Shown piece by piece: positions 61,838 through 64,000 of a stretch of 64,000 nt of DNA; the stretch's first letter is position 1, and every line of letters begins with the position of its first letter. The DNA is from Actinomadura sp. NAK00032 (GTDB lineage: Bacteria > Actinomycetota > Actinomycetes > Streptosporangiales > Streptosporangiaceae). The DNA lies in the NCBI RefSeq assembly GCF_013364275.1, contig NZ_CP054932.1, forward strand, positions 4,030,001 to 4,094,000. Direction: 5' to 3'. Both the position numbers and the translations under genes were made by a program. A model generated the notes under the pieces. The model saw nothing but the letters and a program-made list of their open reading frames with translations. It was not told the origin of the DNA and made no database searches.

Positions 61838-62781
61838 ACCCGCATCCCCCGGTCGCCGACCGCGCGCAGGTAGACCTCTTCGAGGGTGGGCTCGCCGCGC
61901 CGGGCGGTGAGCACGTCGCGGTCCAGCAGCCAGGCGAGGACGCGGCGGGTGCCGTCCCGGTCGGCGGTGTGGACGCGCCAGACGGCCCCGTCCCGCCGCT
62001 CGACGTCGAGGACGTCCGGCAGCCGCGCCAGGTCCTCGGTGACGGACGGCCCGGAGTGGGTGAAGTCGACGCACTCGCGCTCGCCGAGGTACCGCCCCGC
62101 CCGCGCGGTGTCCCCGCTCAGCAGGACGCGGCCGCGGTCGATGAGCGTGACCCGGTCGCACAGCGCCGCGGCCTCGTCCATGTCGTGCGTGGCCAGCAGG
62201 AACGTGCGGCCCTCGGCGCGCAGGTCGAGGACGAGCCGGCGGAACGCCCCGGCGGCGACGGGGTCGAGCCCGGACGTCGGCTCGTCCAGGAACAGCACGC
62301 GCGGCTCGTGGAGCAGGCCCCGCGCCAGGTGCAGCCGCTGCCGCATCCCGCGCGAGAACCGCTCGACGCGGTCGTCCGCGCGCTCGGCGAGGCCGACCCG
62401 CTCCAGCAGGGCGTCGGCGCGGGCGCGCGTGGTGCGGGCGTCGAGCCTGTAGAGGGCGCCCCAGAACAGCAGGTTCCGCCGGGCGGACAGCCGGTCGTAG
62501 AGGCCCCGGTCGCCGCCGAGGACGAGCCCGACCAGCGACCGGACGGCGCGCGTGTCGGCGACGACGTCGCGGCCGAGGACCCGCGCCGATCCGCCCGAGG
62601 GCAGCAGCACGGTGGAGAGGATCTTGACGAGGGTGGTCTTGCCCGCCCCGTTCGGCCCGAGCAGCCCGTGGATCTCGTTCTGCTCGATGGCCAGGGTCAG
62701 GTCGTCGAGGGCGACGACGGGGTCCTGCCGGCCGCGCTTGTAGACGCGGCGCAGCCCGGATGTGCGCACGGCGGCTTCCAT
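61834..62781 (-). CDS. ABC transporter ATP-binding protein (DrrA/CcmA-like)
   Basis: 315 residues. Walker A LLGPNGAGKTTLVKILSTVL, Q-loop region VGLVLGGDRGLYDRLSARRN, signature FSRGMRQRLHLARGLLHEPR (SRGMRQ instead of LSGGQ), Walker B VLFLDEPTSGLDPVAAGA and the H-loop LATHDMDEAAAL. The C-terminal regulatory extension resembles daunorubicin-type (DrrA) ATPases. It energises the two ABC-2 permeases downstream. The operon may export a lipid, drug or polymer and is controlled perhaps by the LuxR-type regulator upstream. Confidence 0.9.
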   Translation of the reverse strand: MEAAVRTSGLRRVYKRGRQDPVVALDDLTLAIEQNEIHGLLGPNGAGKTTLVKILSTVLLPSGGSARVLGRDVVADTRAVRSLVGLVLGGDRGLYDRLSARRNLLFWGALYRLDARTTRARADALLERVGLAERADDRVERFSRGMRQRLHLARGLLHEPRVLFLDEPTSGLDPVAAGAFRRLVLDLRAEGRTFLLATHDMDEAAALCDRVTLIDRGRVLLSGDTARAGRYLGERECVDFTHSGPSVTEDLARLPDVLDVERRDGAVWRVHTADRDGTRRVLAWLLDRDVLTARRGEPTLEEVYLRAVGDRGMRV

Positions 62782-62817
62782 GCCTTCGACCGTCGCCGTA
62801 AGGAGGGGGCCCGGGCC

Positions 62818-62834
62818 ATAAGGAGCCGGCTTAT
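62818..62834. promoter_or_regulatory. Inverted repeat upstream of the ABC operon
   Basis: ATAAG-GAGCCGG-CTTAT, with a perfect AGCCGGCT core (62824-62831), lies in the 82-bp gap between the LuxR-type gene and the ABC operon. It is a possible operator; also TAAGGAG occurs twice nearby (62799 and 62820). Confidence 0.35.
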
Positions 62835-62863
62835 CTTCCCGGCGGGGCTTCTCCGCGGATCCG

Positions 62864-64000
62864 CTAGGCGAGGCCGCGGTCGCGGGCGGCGGCGGCCGCC
62901 TCGCCGCGCGAGGAGACGCCGAGCTTGGCGAGGATGTGCGAGACGTGGACGCTCGCGGTCTTGGGGGAGATGACCAGCTCCTCGGCGATCTCCCGGTTCG
63001 TCCGGCCCCGTGCCAGCAGCCGGACGACCTCCGCCTCGCGCGCGGTGAGCGGCCCGCCGGACGGCCCGGCGAGGCCCGCGCGGCGGGCGCGTTCGCCGAC
63101 GCGGCGGGCCAGCGGCGCGGCGCCGAGCCGGGCGGCGATCGCGGCGGCGCGGTCGAGCCGGGCGGCGGCGCTCGCGCGGTCCCCGGCGGCCAGGTCGGCG
63201 CAGGCGGCGTCGAACAGCGCCCGCGCCAGGAGGTGGGGCTGGTCCAGCCGCTCCCACACGCCGACCGCGGTGTCCCAGGCCGGCGGGCCGCCGGTCAGCG
63301 CGGTGACGGCCGCCCGGTGCGCCGCCGCCACCGGTGTTTCGGCGGGCAGCCGCGCGGCCAGCTCCGCGATCTCGGGGAGGCGCGGGCCGCCGGCGTGCGC
63401 GGCCGCCTCCAGCAGCGGCCACAGGTGGCAGGGCTGGACGGTGAGGCGGGGGTGCCGCAGGACGGCGTCCACGGTCGCGCGGGCCGCCGGCCGGTCCTCC
63501 TCGGCCAGCCGCCACTCGATGACCATCTGGGCGAGCGGCAGCGTGGTCTGCGGGAACCCGGCGTCGAGCGGGGCGGTGAGCGCGTCGGGATCGGGGCGCG
63601 GGCCCTCGCCCCGCGCGGCCAGCAGGGCGGTCCGCCAGATCATCAGCTGCCGGCGGAAGGCCGGCGCGTGGTGGCGGTCGAGCCGCAGCTGCAGCGTCGC
63701 GGCGGCCTCGTCCCAGCGGCCGAGCCGGTAGAGCGCCTCGATCCGGTTGACGGCGAGCGCGTCGCCCGCGCTGTGGACGAGCCCCGCGCCCGCGGCGACG
63801 GCGAGCCCCTCGTCGGCGAGCGCGAGGGCCTCGCCGGCGCGGCCCCGGCTCAGCAGGCAGTGGACGAGCGTGTTCAGTGTCCGGATGAGCGCCCACGCGT
63901 CGAGGCCGCGGTGCCTGATCCGTTCGAGAGGGGCCAGGTCGCCCGCGCCGTCGCGTGCCACGGCGGAGGCCACCACGGACTCCAGCGAGGGGATCGCGAA
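62864..64000 (-). CDS. LuxR-family transcriptional regulator, C-terminal part (runs off the window)
   Basis: At least 378 codons; the frame is open to the window edge, so the N-terminus is missing. Ala/Leu-rich helical repeats like TPRs cover most of it (ALALADEGLAVAAGAGLVHS, ALYRLGRWDEAAATLQLRL, ALFDAACADLAAGDRASAAA). A C-terminal LuxR HTH follows: LTAREAEVVRLLARGRTNRE, then ISPKTASVHVSHILAKLGV. This is the architecture of large ATP-binding LuxR (LAL) regulators, whose AAA/NACHT part would lie upstream. Same strand as the ABC operon, 82 bp before it. Confidence 0.85.
   Translation of the reverse strand, partial: FAIPSLESVVASAVARDGAGDLAPLERIRHRGLDAWALIRTLNTLVHCLLSRGRAGEALALADEGLAVAAGAGLVHSAGDALAVNRIEALYRLGRWDEAAATLQLRLDRHHAPAFRRQLMIWRTALLAARGEGPRPDPDALTAPLDAGFPQTTLPLAQMVIEWRLAEEDRPAARATVDAVLRHPRLTVQPCHLWPLLEAAAHAGGPRLPEIAELAARLPAETPVAAAHRAAVTALTGGPPAWDTAVGVWERLDQPHLLARALFDAACADLAAGDRASAAARLDRAAAIAARLGAAPLARRVGERARRAGLAGPSGGPLTAREAEVVRLLARGRTNREIAEELVISPKTASVHVSHILAKLGVSSRGEAAAAARDRGLA

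Overview
The window comes from a very GC-rich chromosome with strong G/C third-position codon use, frequent GTG starts and ATGA/GTGA start-stop overlaps. Gene order and content point to a mycelial actinomycete. A phosphatidylinositol-mannoside block, pdxS/pdxT, ruvCAB, yajC-secD-secF-apt-rel, MBL-hisS-aspS, rarA-DUF948-alaS-ruvX-mltG-aroE and infC-rpmI-rplT-rRNA methylase-kinase-pheST are arranged broadly as I remember them in Streptomyces and relatives. A Streptosporangiales member such as Actinomadura is my guess, not something the sequence proves. Most of the window is core chromosome. I see no tRNA, rRNA, CRISPR array, integrase or transposase.

Layout. 1-5316: quinone oxidoreductase, a NarL-type two-component pair, a methyltransferase and a sugar-porter MFS protein. 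5331-7611: thrS behind what looks like a complete ribosome-mediated attenuator (20-codon leader with three consecutive Thr codons, alternative hairpins, 16-bp terminator). 7689-13731: Asp23 protein, Ap4A-type HIT protein, DCC protein, HTTM membrane protein pair, EF-G paralogue. 14060-18580: pgsA, acyltransferase and pimA, the first steps of PI-mannoside synthesis, then a LemA-like protein and a DUF3048 lipoprotein. 18716-24293: pyridoxal-phosphate synthase, YebC and the RuvABC resolvasome. 24471-31396: protein export (YajC, SecD, SecF), adenine salvage and the bifunctional ppGpp enzyme. 31459-35203: the MBL-hisS-aspS operon on the minus strand. 35418-40207: secreted cyclophilin, DUF349 protein, a mycothiol-type enzyme and a DUF6153/DUF3105/DUF305 membrane cluster. 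40303-47710: rarA to aroE. 47737-51408: a small accessory-looking interval (alpha/alpha-toroid protein, HIT-like protein, PfkB kinase, Nudix). 51729-60196: infC, with a long leader and an AUC start codon, through pheT. 60256-64000: ABC-2 exporter operon and the C-terminal part of a large LuxR-type regulator.

The most notable non-coding structures are the thrS attenuator and a pair of ~146-bp composite elements (37476-37620 and 38309-38456). Each starts within 2-3 nt of a stop codon and contains three successive hairpins whose stems differ between copies by compensatory base changes. Other items worth attention are the AUC start of infC, proven by an upstream in-frame stop, the attenuator-like terminator in the infC leader, a 17-bp duplication that split an ATGA overlap between two ABC permease genes, and a STAS protein whose phospho-acceptor serines are replaced by alanine.
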